NCBI GenBank assembly: GCA_963573385.1 | Contig: CAUYLG010061926.1 | Span: 124,001 to 188,000 of the forward strand | Source of the DNA: Cacajao melanocephalus | Lineage: Eukaryota > Chordata > Mammalia > Primates > Pitheciidae | Direction: 5' to 3' | DNA: 64,000 bases | Position numbers and translations under genes: made by a program | Notes under the pieces: model-generated | Database searches by the model: none | Told to the model about the DNA's origin: nothing | What the model saw: the letters and a program-made list of their open reading frames with translations, nothing else | In this document: piece after piece, positions 44,145 to 54,998 of the stretch | How positions within the stretch are numbered: the stretch's first letter is position 1 | Layout of the letters: each line of letters starts with the position of its first letter

Positions 44145-44610
44145 CATACATTCATTCATTCATTCACATATTCAGCAGATACTTACTAAACACCAACTAT
44201 GTGCTAGGCATTGGGAATACAGAGGTAAGCAAGACAAAGTCTCTGTCATCACAAAGCTTTAATTTTAGTGAAAGGAGACCCATAACATCCAAATAGAGAA
44301 ATCGACAGGCAAGATATTGAAAGACTCTGAGATATCCCAGGAACAACAACAAAAACACTGATGTGGGAGAGAAAGCCTGGTGGGACAGATGAGGCAATCG
44401 TGGGATGACCTTTCAAAAAGGAGCCATTTAAAATGAGAAGTTAATGATGAAAATAGCCAGGGAAGGAGCACTGCAAGAGGGAGGGACAGCAAGAGCAAAG
44501 GCCAGGTGGCAAGAGAGAAAGCTTGGAGTCTTGCAAGAGGGGGAAGTTTTGCGAAGACACAGAACAGTAAGACAGAAGCCCAAGTTTGGAGATCCAGGCA
44601 AGGAATTTGG
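44145..44610 (-). mobile_element. L2 LINE 3' end, antisense
   Basis: An (ATTC)n start, 'aacaccaactatgtgctagg', 'cattgggaatacagaggtaa', 'tgggatgacctttcaaaaag' and 'agcaagagcaaaggccagg' follow the antisense L2 3' end for about 460 bases. Confidence 0.82.
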
Positions 44611-45404
44611 GCTTTCTTTTGGGTTCATTCTATGTCGAACCATATCATGTGGGATCTACATGAGTAAGGACAGATTTATTAAAAATATTACATTAAAAGA
44701 TCCAACGAGCATTGATTAAGATAGTGGCTTCAGTGAGGGTACCAAGTTCTACTTGAGAGCCACGTTCAGGGATAGAAGCTCCTCATGTTTCTTGCAGTGT
44801 TCAAGGGGGCTACAGAGAGATGGCGGATATTGATTTTAAATGACCATCATCAAGCAAAAACTGTGAAACTATCTAGAGGATGGCAACTGCTGCCACCCCT
44901 TTGACCTGGCAGCATGATCCTCTCTCTTGAGAGGGGTGTGTGTTGGATGGGGGTGAAGATGGGGCTTCTGAAATGTGCAGACTTGCAGAAACTCCCATCC
45001 CCACCCCCACCCAACACACACACCTTCTATCTGCTGTGGCTTGGATAAACTATGGCCATTTCGTTCACATTTTATTGAAGAAATAATTTTTTTTTACTGT
45101 TAAAAAGTTGTTACTGGCTACACTGGCATAGATTTGTTTTGTGTTAAAGTTCGTTTACTGGAGACAGCACTGCTTCAAATGTATGCTGCCACATCTACTC
45201 AGGTTCTGTACATTTTGGGCTAAAGCTTCTCTTGCCATCTCAGGTGAACTAGATCATTTCCTGGGTCCGCAAGCTGGCCTATTTATTTTAAAAGTTACTC
45301 TTTGCAAGTACTTATCTGTAAAAATCAAAATTTTCTTAAGCTATTGTAGCCAGAAATAAATAAAATAAAATGGATTCTGAGGTTAATATAAGTCAGGAGC
45401 TTGC
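44611..45404. other. unique sequence, nothing recognised
   Basis: A C-rich CCCCACCCCCACCC patch lies at about 45000-45012. No repeat body. Confidence 0.4.
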
Positions 45405-45567
45405 TTTTTTTTTTTTTTGTGAAAGGGTTTTGCTCTATCACCCAGGCTGGAGTGCAGTGGCACCATCATGGCTCACTGCAGCCTTGACCTCCCAGGATGA
45501 AGTGATTCTCCTGTCTCAGTCTCCTGAGTAGCTGGGACTGCAGGTGTGCACTACCATACTTGGCTAA
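45405..45567 (-). mobile_element. older Alu, antisense, first part (interrupted)
   Basis: The T-run and the first antisense arm with 'tggcaccatcatggctcact' and 'gccttgacctcccaggatg', features of an old J-type Alu. It is broken at 'ggctaat' by the insertion of a younger Alu and continues at 45888. Confidence 0.93.
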
Positions 45568-45579
45568 TTTTTTTAAATT

Positions 45580-45875
45580 AATTAATTTATTAATTTATTT
45601 TTGAGACGGAGTCTCTCTCTGTCACTGGAGTGCAGTGGCACAATCTCGGCTCACTGCAACTCCGCCTCCTGGGTTCAAGCGATTCTCCTGCCTCAGCCTC
45701 CCAAGTAGCTGGGACTATAGGCACATACCACCATGCCCAGCTAATTTTTGTATTTTTAGTAGAGACAGGATTTCACCACATTGGCCAGGAAGGTCTCAAT
45801 CTCCAGACCTCATGATCTGCCCACCTCGGCCTCCCAAAGTACTGGGATTACAGGCCTGAGCTACTGTGCCTGGCC
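45580..45875 (-). mobile_element. younger Alu inserted into the older Alu, 12-bp TSD
   Basis: A complete antisense Alu with an AT-rich degenerate tail (AATTAATTTATT type). TTTTTTTAAATT at 45568-45579 and 45876-45887 is a perfect target duplication inside the older Alu, in a typical L1-endonuclease A/T target. Confidence 0.96.
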
Positions 45876-45887
45876 TTTTTTTAAATT

Positions 45888-46000
45888 TTATTTTTTAAGG
45901 GATGGGGTCTCTCTATGTTGCCCACACTGGTCTCAAGCAATCCTCTTGCCTCTGCCTCCTACAGTGCTGGCCTTAAAGGAATGAGCCACTGCACCTAGAC
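45888..46000 (-). mobile_element. older Alu, antisense, second part
   Basis: Resumes with a decayed 'gggatggggtctctctatg' and 'ctggtctcaagcaatcctct', ends 'gagccactgcacctagac'. Together with 45405-45567 it makes one old full-length Alu. Confidence 0.93.
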
Positions 46001-46399
46001 TGCCCTCTTCATATAAGCAGCAACTGCTTAAAATATTGAAATGGCTTCATTGTCTTTATTAATTTAACGTTTTGTGTTCTGTAAATACCGGTGCTCACTG
46101 AAGAGCCATCGCCATAGGAGAAAAAGTAACCCCAAGTGAGGACAAGAGTAAGGAAGGCACAGGCAAGCTTGGAGCTCGCTCTTTCCGGGTCCTCCTCTGG
46201 TCTTGTAGCACCAACGTCTTTACACTAGCCTTTGACATTGGTTATAATTTCAACAGTTGTTCCAATATGCGTATACATTGACATACACACAAACATAGGC
46301 CTCTGTGCCCAGATACTTACATATACATATATATTTATTTGTTACAAAAATATTTCATGAACATTTCTGCCTTCAGTCAATTGACTGACAAATGTCTGA
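46001..46399. other. unique AT-rich sequence
   Basis: Contains ACATATATACATATA-like runs near 46320-46340. No repeat body. Confidence 0.4.
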
Positions 46400-46745
46400 G
46401 TCTCTATGACATGCCAGATGCTATTCTAGTGGGTACCATTATAGCAGTGAACAAAATAGACAGAAATCCCTGCACTGATGGTTTCCATCTTGTTGGGGGA
46501 GACAGATAATAAAGACGATGCATTAAATAAAATATATAGAATGTTAGATATTGACACAGGCTAAGGAAGAAAGCAAAGTGGGGAAGGGAGATAGGGAGGG
46601 AGGTAGGAGTTAACATTTAGATAACGGCCAGAGAAGCTGAAATGTGGGGCAAGTCCTGAGAGAGAGCTGAGGGAGCAGGCCCTGCAGGCAGGAGGAACAG
46701 CAAGAAATGAGTGTACAAGGGGAAGAATAGTCCAAAGCTACGTCC
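46400..46745 (-). mobile_element. L2 LINE 3' end, antisense
   Basis: 'tctatgacatgccagatgct', 'cagtgaacaaaatagacag', 'tgttgggggagacagataat' and 'gcaggaggaacagcaag' run in antisense L2 order. Confidence 0.82.
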
Positions 46746-46984
46746 TTAAGCTCTGAATTGTAGAGGCATACGTAGCAAGAAGCAGAAGCTTTTGACACCC
46801 GTTAGCAACCCCGGCTCCACCCCAACGGCAAGCTGTACAAACAGGGAATGTGTCTGTCTTTAAACATTCTTAAGAAACCACACACTAAACGTATTGTCTA
46901 ATGAACTGATATTTTTTAGATCACGTCTTTGCACACCATTCTGTATAACTATGAACATACTCCATTAACCCCAGTAGTTCTACA

Positions 46985-47160
46985 GTTTGCTGTTGGATGC
47001 TTGGGCCAGATTCTGCTCAGCCATTCTTCTGTTTTTGGACTTTTCAGTTGTTTCTTACAATGATTAAAAATACTCCAGTAAACACCTTCATGTTCATATG
47101 AACATATATCTGTAGGATAGAGTTCTTACCCAACACATTCATAGGAAGTTATTTTCTCCA
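46985..47160 (-). mobile_element. L1M fragment, antisense (tentative)
   Basis: 'tttttggacttttcagttg', 'tttcttacaatgattaaaaa' and 'cagtaaacaccttcatg' resemble the antisense L1 block that reads 'gttgtttcc...aataatgctgc'. Old and diverged. Confidence 0.4.
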
Positions 47161-47819
47161 ACTAAAAGCTTTTAAATGAGTTTGGTGAATGCCATTTTGT
47201 GAAAGCTATAAAATTTTGTTAATAAAAGGTTAAGGAAAAATTCCTCTAGGGTTCTCTTTCTACTTCTCTGCCTTTTGCCATATGCCAAAAAGCCTTTTTT
47301 TAATAAATGATTTTCTTGCCAGCAACTGCTTTCGGTGTAGCCAGAAGCTGAACATCACAGTGAGGGTGGTCAGGAAGGCTTTGCTTGGAGTTGCATAATT
47401 TGGCAAACTCTCCTGCTACGGTAGTCATGTTTTTGCAAGATTCAATGAACTTTCTGAAGGCTGCTTCTCCATCCATAGTTTGCCGCTGTAAAACCCCAAT
47501 GACAGCACGGCTGCCTCTCCTCCTGGTCTTCTTCCCTTCCCTACAGCTCAGGGCTCCATGGAGCTCATTACTCAGGTCCTTGAGGTGTCTTGTCCACTGT
47601 TGTAGGTCTGTTCCTGCTTTATTCTTTCTTACATGTAAATTCTTTCCCCTGATGAACAGGATGCCTTACAGGTGATAACAGGAGGAGTTCGCCCCTCAAA
47701 CTACACTGGTGTGTTTGTGTTTGTATATGTGTGTGTACGTGCGGGGACCATAAATGTGTGCTTCTTGGATGACTGATAAAATACCATTTCACCTCTGTCT
47801 AATGCAGTAATAAAACCCA
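47161..47819. other. unique sequence with a stop-free - strand frame
   Basis: The - strand frame bounded by stops at 47300-47302 and 47666-47668 is open for 121 codons, with its first ATG only at 47476. Its predicted peptide has a basic KKTRRRG patch, but I recognise no domain. A GT-rich run lies at 47708-47742. Left uncalled as a gene. Confidence 0.4.
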
Positions 47820-48050
47820 AGAATCACAAATACTGTCAAGCACTTACTTTGTGCCACGCACTATGCTATGCCCTCATCCGTTTATTTCATTCCCGTAACA
47901 GCCCCACAAGGTAGAAACTATCCTCCTCATTAATATGGAGGAAAATCAGCAATTAGAAAGTAGCTACCTAAAGTGCATGCAACTAAAAGGTGACAGGCCT
48001 GGGGTTTGAAGCCAGGTCTTTTGGACTCGAGAGTCCTGCAGTCTTGACCA
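47820..48050 (-). mobile_element. MIR SINE, antisense
   Basis: 'tttgtgccacgcactatgct', 'cccacaaggtagaaactatc' and 'ggtttgaagccaggtctttt' give antisense MIR order. Confidence 0.82.
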
Positions 48051-48254
48051 TCGTGGGTTCTGCCCCACCTCCAGTGTAGACTATGTTTGAGGGCATTGCC
48101 TGCTGAATGTGCTTCTTCTCTGTGCTCCTCTGGTGCAAGTTAAAGCCACAACCGTGGCCAGTGCTGGGTTTCAGAGAAATGTGATGCAGGTGTTTATGGC
48201 AATGCTGGTGATAACCATGACTCATCTTCTAAGACAGACCTACTATGTGGGGTA

Positions 48255-48430
48255 GAGGAGAAGAGTGGTTTAGAGTCAGAGACCTGAGTTAGAATATTGG
48301 CTCTATAACTTAATGATTAGTATGACCTTTCTTGGTTTCTTAATTTGGAAAATAGTGACCATAATATCTCCTTTATGGCTTGTAGTGAAGGTTATGTGTA
48401 TAGTACCTGGCATAGATAGTACCCGCCACA
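48255..48430 (+). mobile_element. MIR SINE, sense
   Basis: 'gagtcagagacctgagttag', 'attggctctataacttaatg', 'agtatgacctttcttgg' and 'gtagtgaaggttatgtgta' are sense MIR blocks. Confidence 0.8.
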
Positions 48431-48536
48431 GGATATTTTTATTATTTATTATTGTTTTTCCAAAGGAGTCAGATAAAGTTCTATGGGAAGAAACAACATG
48501 AGTTTGGGTTCCTAACTGAAGAGATACAGAACTTTT

Positions 48537-48869
48537 TGAGAACTACAACATGGATGAAACTTGAAAACATTACGCTAAGTGAAAGAAGCCAAAGGCCACG
48601 TATTGAATGATTCTATTTATATGAAGTGGCCAGAATAGGCAAATCTATATAGACAGAAAGTAGTTTAGTGGTTCCCCAGGGCTAGGTGGTTGAGAGGAAA
48701 TGAGGAGTGACCACTAATGGGGACAGATTTTCTTTTGGGGGCAATAAAAATGTTCTGATATTGATTGTGGTAATGATTGTATAACTCTGTGAACATATTA
48801 GAAACTGTTGAATCATAGACTGAAGTGAGTGAATTGTAAGGTACTAGAATTATATCTCAATTAAAAAGT
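48537..48869 (+). mobile_element. L1M-type 3' end
   Basis: 'tacaacatggatgaaacttg', 'tacgctaagtgaaagaagcc', 'gattctatttatatgaagtg', 'agtggttccccagggctagg' and 'aattatatctcaatt' match an L1MB/MC-type 3' end with good order. No open frame survives. Confidence 0.9.
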
Positions 48870-49719
48870 CTATTAAAAATAAGTTTCTGGTATATATTTA
48901 GTTAAAAGAAACAGATAAACACCATGCTTATATTGAATACATTTCCCTGAGAAGACACACCCTGTCTCTTTCTTAGCCCAAGGCACTGAGAAGAAAGTAT
49001 CAAAAATTGGATATTAATATTTTTTTTTTTACAAAAAAAGTGAAAGGCAAAACAAACTCAGGAAGAGAAGCCAGACGGAAAAAAATAGAAAGCCTGAAAG
49101 GAGACTGCCTATAAGTCTACCCATCCCCTGACTCACGCTCAGCAGAGCGTGCATTTGAGCTGTTTGTTACAAGGGTGATGGATCTGCTGTGACTCATCCA
49201 CACTCTCTTGTAGGGACTCCATGTGACAAAATGGCCTCCAGGAAAAAGCAATCTGACCTTGCCCCATGGGCCACACAAATGTGGACACATTCGTGAGCCA
49301 ATGAAGTGGAGGACAACTTGTTGTTTGTGGAATCAAACCAGGGTGTCTGAATCCTAATTAACTGACCTGTCCAAGTCCAGCTCTAGGTATTTAATCCTCA
49401 GCAGGTATAATACCTGCCAAAATATGAGAAGATGCAGTTGTTACTTGGTCATAAACATATTTTTTCTTGTCTCTGAAAAAAGAAAATAATCTAGAAAAGC
49501 ACCTGGCTCATATGACGACCTTACTGAATGTTTGTGGAAACTGTTGTTGTTGGAATGAATCCAGCCATGGAAGATCTTGTCTCCATGCTTTGCATGTAAT
49601 TAGTGAATTCAGTGGAAAAAAAAAAAAGAAGAGTTGAACTTCTTTTATGACATAGAAATGATTTTTATTTTTGTAGTCCTTATAGTCAACAAGCGTTTCT
49701 CCGTCAATGGCTCCTTTAA
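48870..49719. other. unique sequence, nothing recognised
   Basis: T-run at about 49020-49031 and an A-run near 49615-49628. No repeat body is named. Confidence 0.4.
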
Positions 49720-49845
49720 TTTTTGAACAATACTGTGAAGACATGGAATGCTAGAGAGCAGACTCAGAGAGGGTAAGTGATTTTCAGGGCCACATGGTCA
49801 GGGCAGGGACTAGACCCAAGTCCAGTTTTCTTCCCAGGACACGTG
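49720..49845 (-). mobile_element. MIR SINE fragment, antisense
   Basis: 'gactcagagagggtaagtga', 'cagggccacatggtcaggg' and 'gactagacccaagtcc' are the antisense central MIR blocks. Confidence 0.72.
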
Positions 49846-50054
49846 AGCTGAAATTACTTGGCTAAGTTGATGAACTTAGTTTTTCAACTTTGCATGAGAT
49901 TACACGAATGCTGCCTAACATCAAATAGTATTGTTGGTAAAAACGTTACATACGACAATGATAGGGGATGGCCAAGCTAGCCACTACTTCTTGAAGCCAA
50001 ATGAGTGTGAAAGCCTAAGAGTAGAGCATCCACCTCCCTTGGGGAAAGGAGCTT

Positions 50055-50235
50055 AATAAAGAGGTTAGGAGTGCAGGTTTGGAACTAAACTCTGAATCCA
50101 CTACAGTTTCAGCACCTGTAAATTAGGGGTAATATCACTACTATATACAATTATTGTAAGGATTGGGTGTGCTGTTGTGTGCTAGTGTTTTAGCACAGTG
50201 CCTGGCACAGAGTGTGTGCTCATTAAAAGCTATTT
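50055..50235 (+). mobile_element. MIR SINE, sense, internally deleted
   Basis: 'aggttaggagtgcaggtttg' then 'cagcacctgtaaattagggg', 'cagtgcctggcacagagtg' and 'gtgctcattaaaagct'. The middle block with the 'tgtgtgacc' core is missing. Confidence 0.8.
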
Positions 50236-50659
50236 TTTCCTGCCCACTTCCTCCTTCTACTTCTCTTTATTTCATCCACTCATTATCATCATCTTCACTG
50301 TCATTTGCTTGAGAACATGCAGGGTCACTGTGAATTTACACCACTTGTGAGGAGACATATCCACAGGATTCCATATCTGTTTAATCAGGGTAATCTGACT
50401 TTAGGGAGGAATGATGAGCTCCTCTTAGCTTGCTTGATATTTGAGAGCTGAGGCCAGTCTGGTTATGCTTGTTCTCCTCTTTCTCCAAATGTTATTCACC
50501 CATCCATTCAATTCTCCATATATTTTTTCTATCATTTGTTAAGCTCCAACCATGCTCTGAATTTAAAGCCAAGGCAGTTCTACCAGTGCAGACTGGATCA
50601 TCTGCTGAGCTGGAGAGAGCTCTTTCAGGGCCAGGTCACAGGAAGCATAGGTCAGAAGT
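50236..50659. other. unique sequence before the LTR
   Basis: No repeat named. An ATTCATCC-type run lies near 50500. The open frame starting at 50469 runs into the LTR and is not a gene. Confidence 0.4.
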
Positions 50660-51274
50660 TGAGGCAGGAGAATGGGGTCTGGAGGTAGGAAACCTAAAGC
50701 TGATTCACTCTGACTTTCTGGGACTAAATCAAAAGGAAAACCCTAACATTCTACACCCAAGTAACAAAAGGACCAGAGGCTATTCCCTTTGCATCGCCCC
50801 CCTTTTCTGTGTGGCAGATAAAAAAATTGAAAGCACCTCTGATTGGTCCCCTCCCACAACGAATCAGGCTGGTTGCAGGGCAAGTCTTCATTTACATAGG
50901 AGTATAACTTTGTAACTTCACTTCAGCTTCTGATTGGTTACTTTCTGCAGCTAATCAGATGTTTGCATAGGGTGTAACTTTGTAACTTTGCTTCAGCCTC
51001 TAATTGGTCCTCTCCTGCGACCAATCAGACTGATTGTGGGCCACTACTTCATTTACATAGGGTGTATACAAAGTAACCAATGGGAAACCACCTGAAAATT
51101 CTGTGACCATGATCTTCAGCTGCTTGCTCTGCCCATCTCCCACCCTGTGGAGTGTACTTTCGTTTTCAGTAAATCTCTGCTTTTCTTGTTTCATTCTTTC
51201 CTTGCTTTGTTTGAGCATTTTGTTCAATTCTTTGTTCAAGGCGCCAATAACTTGGACACCCTCCACCGGTAACA
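50660..51274 (+). mobile_element. solo LTR of a class-I (ERV1) endogenous retrovirus
   Basis: The proposed edges are TGAGGCAGG and CCGGTAACA. The flanks AAGT (50656-50659) and AAAT (51275-51278) are a near-match 4-bp target duplication. U3 holds three CCAAT-type tandem units (listed separately). The R/U5 part is T-rich with 'cagtaaatctctgc', a likely polyadenylation region, and the end reads 'cttggacaccctccaccgg'. No primer-binding site or internal genes follow, so it is a solo LTR. I do not fix the LTR family. Confidence 0.72.
50838..51085 (+). promoter_or_regulatory. triple tandem U3 units with CCAAT/ATTGG boxes
   Basis: Three units begin at about 50838, 50929 and 50999 with TCTGATTGGTC-like starts. 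They continue through AATCAG, and units 1 and 3 also carry CATTTACATAGG. ATTGG or CCAAT cores occur at five places. These are NF-Y-type sites, common in class-I LTR promoters. Whether they are active here is inference. Confidence 0.75.
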
Positions 51275-51278
51275 AAAT

Positions 51279-52244
51279 GATCAAAATAATTTACAGCTGG
51301 GCTTGGGGATGGACCATCTAGAGAGCACATGGCACCAGAGGGCCAGGTGGTGAAATGAGAAACAGGATTGAAGTTAGTGTGAGTCACAAAGGTAGAGTTG
51401 TGGTAGAACCAGAAGGCATGGCCATGTAGGCCAGAGGAGGTTTGCCCTTCTTATCCGTTTGCTCTCTTATCAGAGGTCTAACAAGGCAGAAAATACAGAT
51501 AAAGAAGTGGTGAGGGTGGGCATCAGAGTTCAAGACCTCGGTCATGGAGGCTGAGGCGACAGGCAGTCAGTGTTGCAATCTAAGCTCTTAGACACAGGCC
51601 TAGGGTTGAGAGTTTGAGACATCAGTGCAGAATCTGGGGTAGGAGAGTGGTTCACTCAACTCCCACCACACGCTGGGGAATGGTTGTGCCCTGTGCCAGG
51701 GGCCTCATGCCTCTAACCTCCAGGCAGGCCCATGCTAGCAGATGCAGATGATTGCTTCTCCTCCAGGCAAAGCACTGTCATTCAGAGACTGGGGCTTACA
51801 GCAGAGGGCCCTAAAGGAAATCATACTAGCTTTCAAATGCCCTAATTTATTATTGACCTTCCTAACACATGAGTGGTAAATGTAAACTAATAAGAGGTTT
51901 GAGTTGAGAATCTTTGGATTTCTCTACTACAGGAGTTACCCATTAATCAACCCTGTTGATTAGAAAAGGCTCTTTGACCCCAGGAACCAATCACCACAGC
52001 TGTAGGTGATCTCTGTGTGGCCCAAACATCCATCCTCTTATCTTCTGCTAAATCTTTTGGTGGTGTGCACCTGTGCAATGAAGTAAACTACATTCTTTGC
52101 AGTTTGTCCAGCTTAAACCGGTGCTAGCTGTAGATGAATGTTGATCACAAATCTACCTTGCATGAATTGTTAATGGTGTGCTTTTGTGGAGAGTGCAAAA
52201 TGCTCTGAAATGCATCTCTGTGAAGAGATGAATTAAGAATGCAG
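51279..52244. other. unique sequence, nothing recognised
   Basis: About 1 kb downstream of the LTR. It would be the read-through zone if the LTR promoter were active. No clear splice donor was found by eye. Confidence 0.4.
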
Positions 52245-52430
52245 CATAGTAAGTAGAGCATTAAGTCAGGATTCAGAGACCTGAATTCCAGTCTTCGCTC
52301 TACTATTAACTAGACTGTAATCTGGATTGGTCTCAGTGTCATTGACGTTAAATAGGGATAATACTTTCACTGTCACAACGATCTGATGAGATAATGCAGG
52401 TGGAAGGATTTGGGAAACCAAAAAGTACTT
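52245..52430 (+). mobile_element. MIR SINE, sense
   Basis: 'gtagagcattaagtcaggat', 'gagacctgaattccagtctt', 'cgctctactattaac' and 'gttaaatagggataata' follow sense MIR order. Confidence 0.85.
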
Positions 52431-52930
52431 AATTCTTTCATTCAAAAGTATTTGCTAATAGCAGCATGTTTGCTAACTAAACATAGCAGGCCAGGAGAGG
52501 GCAAACAGATAAAGAGGATGAACAGAGCTGGCATCATTTGGGAGTTCATGCCAACTAGAGGATGAGGCTGGGCTTCAACTTTTATGAGAAGGAAGCATAG
52601 TGGGGGAGGCCTAGGCAGAGGAACAGGGTCTGGAGCCTGGGAGATAAAATGAGGCAGGGAGGAAGAGGCAGTTGCCTCAGGTTCAACAGGCAAAGGTTAT
52701 GTACAGGAAGCCAGACTGCAGGGACCAGAAACTACAGCCAGGAGCCTGCAAACAGAAGATGAGAGGTTCACGGAGGGGACCTGGGAAGAAATGGCCAGTA
52801 ACCCCAGCTGCTATTTCGCATCAACAATAAGCAGTCTGAAAGGAGAACAAGCGCTTTCGAAGTTCTTCCCCTTTCCAGACCAAGTGAACAAATGGCCACA
52901 AAAACCAGCTCTAAGAAGCATGAAATAAAG
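52431..52930. other. unique sequence, nothing firm
   Basis: Weak L2-like opening near 52440. No coding support. Confidence 0.4.
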
Positions 52931-53124
52931 TAGTAGTTCTCAAACTTGAGTGCACATCAGGAACTCCTGAAGGGCTTCTGAAGACATGGGTGGCTGAGCC
53001 CCACCTCCAAGGTGTCTGATTCAGGAGGTCTGAGGTGGGGCCCTCCTCCAGAGCATTTGCATGTCTAATAAATCCCCAAGTGCTGCTCATCTGTAGGACC
53101 CGGGGAAGACACTTAGAGAACCCA
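52931..53124 (+). mobile_element. MER5A-type hAT-Charlie MITE
   Basis: It begins with a worn CAGTGGTTCTCAAACTT and carries 'gagccccacctccaaggtg', 'ctgattcaggaggtctgagg' and 'gagcatttgcatgtctaa', ending near 'acttagagaaccca'. This is the MER5A order at near full length (about 190 bases). Confidence 0.9.
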
Positions 53125-53874
53125 ACAAATTGTGGCAGTGATTGTGAATTCCTAACCCAGGAAAGAAAAAGTAAGCAGAGGAAGCATATGAGGAGCACCC
53201 TGGTTTCCTTCCTTCAGCCTGCCTTCTGCAGGCTTCTGCACCAGGTTCCAGTGCAGGCTCAGACCCACCCAGAGGAGGGTCCCAGGCCAAGAGCACTGGT
53301 GTGGATTGCACTGCTGCTGCCTTCTCCATCTCACCTCGATTTGGGGCATGGGCAGATGAACTCTTCACCAGAACACCTGGTGCCCTTTCTGCTTTGCCTC
53401 GAAAGACACAGGGATGCTTAGGACAGGTTTAGAACTGCCACTTATGGATACAAACAGTTTAGGGGTATTTTTCTTGTTTGGAATATTGCAAGTGGGAAGA
53501 TCATGGGCTGTGTGATGTTAACTCTCTTCTCTTATGCTTTGTCTGCCTGCCTTCTAGCATTCCATTTTCTCTACTTCTATGATTCTTCTGCAGTAATGGT
53601 GCAACTTAAGCTGGGAGATGTTGGGGCCACTTTAATATCCATTCTGGCACACTTCTCTTTGCAGTTTCAGCAATATGATGGATCATGCATGTAGCTTCTT
53701 CCTTCCACACCCCTCACTCCTGTCCCCACCCTAAGAATATACCCAGAGGCTTACATTCTTCATTCATTATTCTCTAAATGCTTTGGAGATGAGGAGAAAA
53801 AGAGTAGAATAAAATAAGTGAACTGCTACTGAGGCCCAGAGGAGGGAGTGGGGATGGGCATCACCAAGATATAG
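53125..53874. other. unique sequence, nothing recognised
   Basis: The + frame 53035-53421 starts inside the MER5A element and shows no domain, and the overlapping - frames are equally unsupported. Confidence 0.4.
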
Positions 53875-54043
53875 AAGTTTCTCTAAACTGGCATTTCCAA
53901 ACCAGTTTTTTTTTTTTTTTTTATAACCACTTATGCTCAGGACATGGAATTCTGATTTAATTGATCTGGGCTGGGACCTTTGCATTGGAAAATTTGAATC
54001 TCCCTGGGGGATTCTAATGTGCAACCAAGCCTGAGAGACTCTG
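53875..54043 (+). mobile_element. MER20-type hAT MITE, with T-run
   Basis: 'gatttaattgatctgggctg', 'gaatctccctgggggattc' and 'taatgtgcaaccaagcctga' are the MER20 right half. The left half is decayed and contains a 17-T run that could be a slippage expansion. Confidence 0.7.
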
Positions 54044-54209
54044 TTTGCAACCAATTGTATTAACAACACCTAGCTGCTGAGCACAGCTGCATTTTTGTTC
54101 AACTTTCTTTTAACAACCACAAGCCACCTATAGAGTAAAAATCAATGCTGCAAACCTCTAAGTTTAGACAGGTGAGAACAGAAACCTCCACTAGGTATCT
54201 TGAGACTAA

Positions 54210-54538
54210 GTGGGGCAGCTCATGCCTGTAATCCTAGCACTGCGGGAGGCCGAGGAGGGCAGATCGCTTGAGCTCAGGAGTTTGGGATGAGCCTGGGCAA
54301 TATGGCAAAACCCCATCTCTACAAAAAATACAAAAATTAGCCAAACATGGTAGCACATGTCTGTAGTCCCAGCTACTTTGTTGGCGGGGGCGGGTGGGGG
54401 GGAGGGCAGCGATCGGGGGCTGAGGTAGGAGAATAGCTTGAATCTGGGAGGTCAAGGCTGCAGTGAGCAGTGATTGCACTTTTGCACTCCAGCCTGGGTG
54501 ACGAAGTGAGACCCTGTCTCCAAATAAATAAATAAATA
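54210..54538 (+). mobile_element. Alu SINE, sense, with G-rich insertion and TSD
   Basis: Older sense Alu ending in (AAAT)n. AGACTAA flanks it (54203-54209 and 54539-54545). Between 'agctact' and 'gctgaggtaggag' in the right arm, where the usual text is about seven bases, lies a G-rich stretch of about 40 bases. Confidence 0.95.
54386..54406 (+). repeat. G-quadruplex-type motif
   Basis: Four G runs of 5, 3, 7 and 3 bases separated by single-base loops C, T and A. This is the tightest G4 pattern in the window. It lies inside the right arm of the Alu. Confidence 0.9.
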
Positions 54539-54545
54539 AGACTAA

Positions 54546-54998
54546 ACGAGAAATATTTTTAAAAATGCAAGTTCAGAGAGCAGCAACAAAATCCCAGGCT
54601 GGGGAAAACAGAGACAGAGACCAGTCCTGGGACATGAACCAAAGAAAGTATCACAGCCAAAAGAGCAAACTTCCAGGATCAGGGATGAATAAAGCTTGAT
54701 TCTAAAGCCAATTGTCGCCCAAGTCAGAAACTCTGTATGTGTCTCGTGTTCGGGGCCAGTCCTGGGTGGGTGGGACTGAATTCACCTGGGTGTTCACAGC
54801 CAGGATACAAAATATGAGAAGCTAGAAGGGTCTTCAAAGGAAGAAGATAAAAAGTAAAGAGTGCAAAGAAAATAATTTGGTTTCCATGATACTCAACAAC
54901 CAGTTCCACTGTGTTTTATTCACCAAATCAAATATTTTTGATGTTTTATAGATACAGCCTGAGACCATGGTGCTCCAAGCACAAACATTCTCTTAGAG
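54546..54998. other. unique sequence, nothing recognised
   Basis: Short spacer. No coding support. Confidence 0.4.

Noticed and set aside
50469..50915. 148-codon + frame
   Set aside because: It runs from unique sequence into the solo LTR across the LTR edge, so it cannot be an old coding unit.
53035..53421. 128-codon + frame
   Set aside because: It starts within a MER5A transposon fossil, and the - strand is open over the same region.
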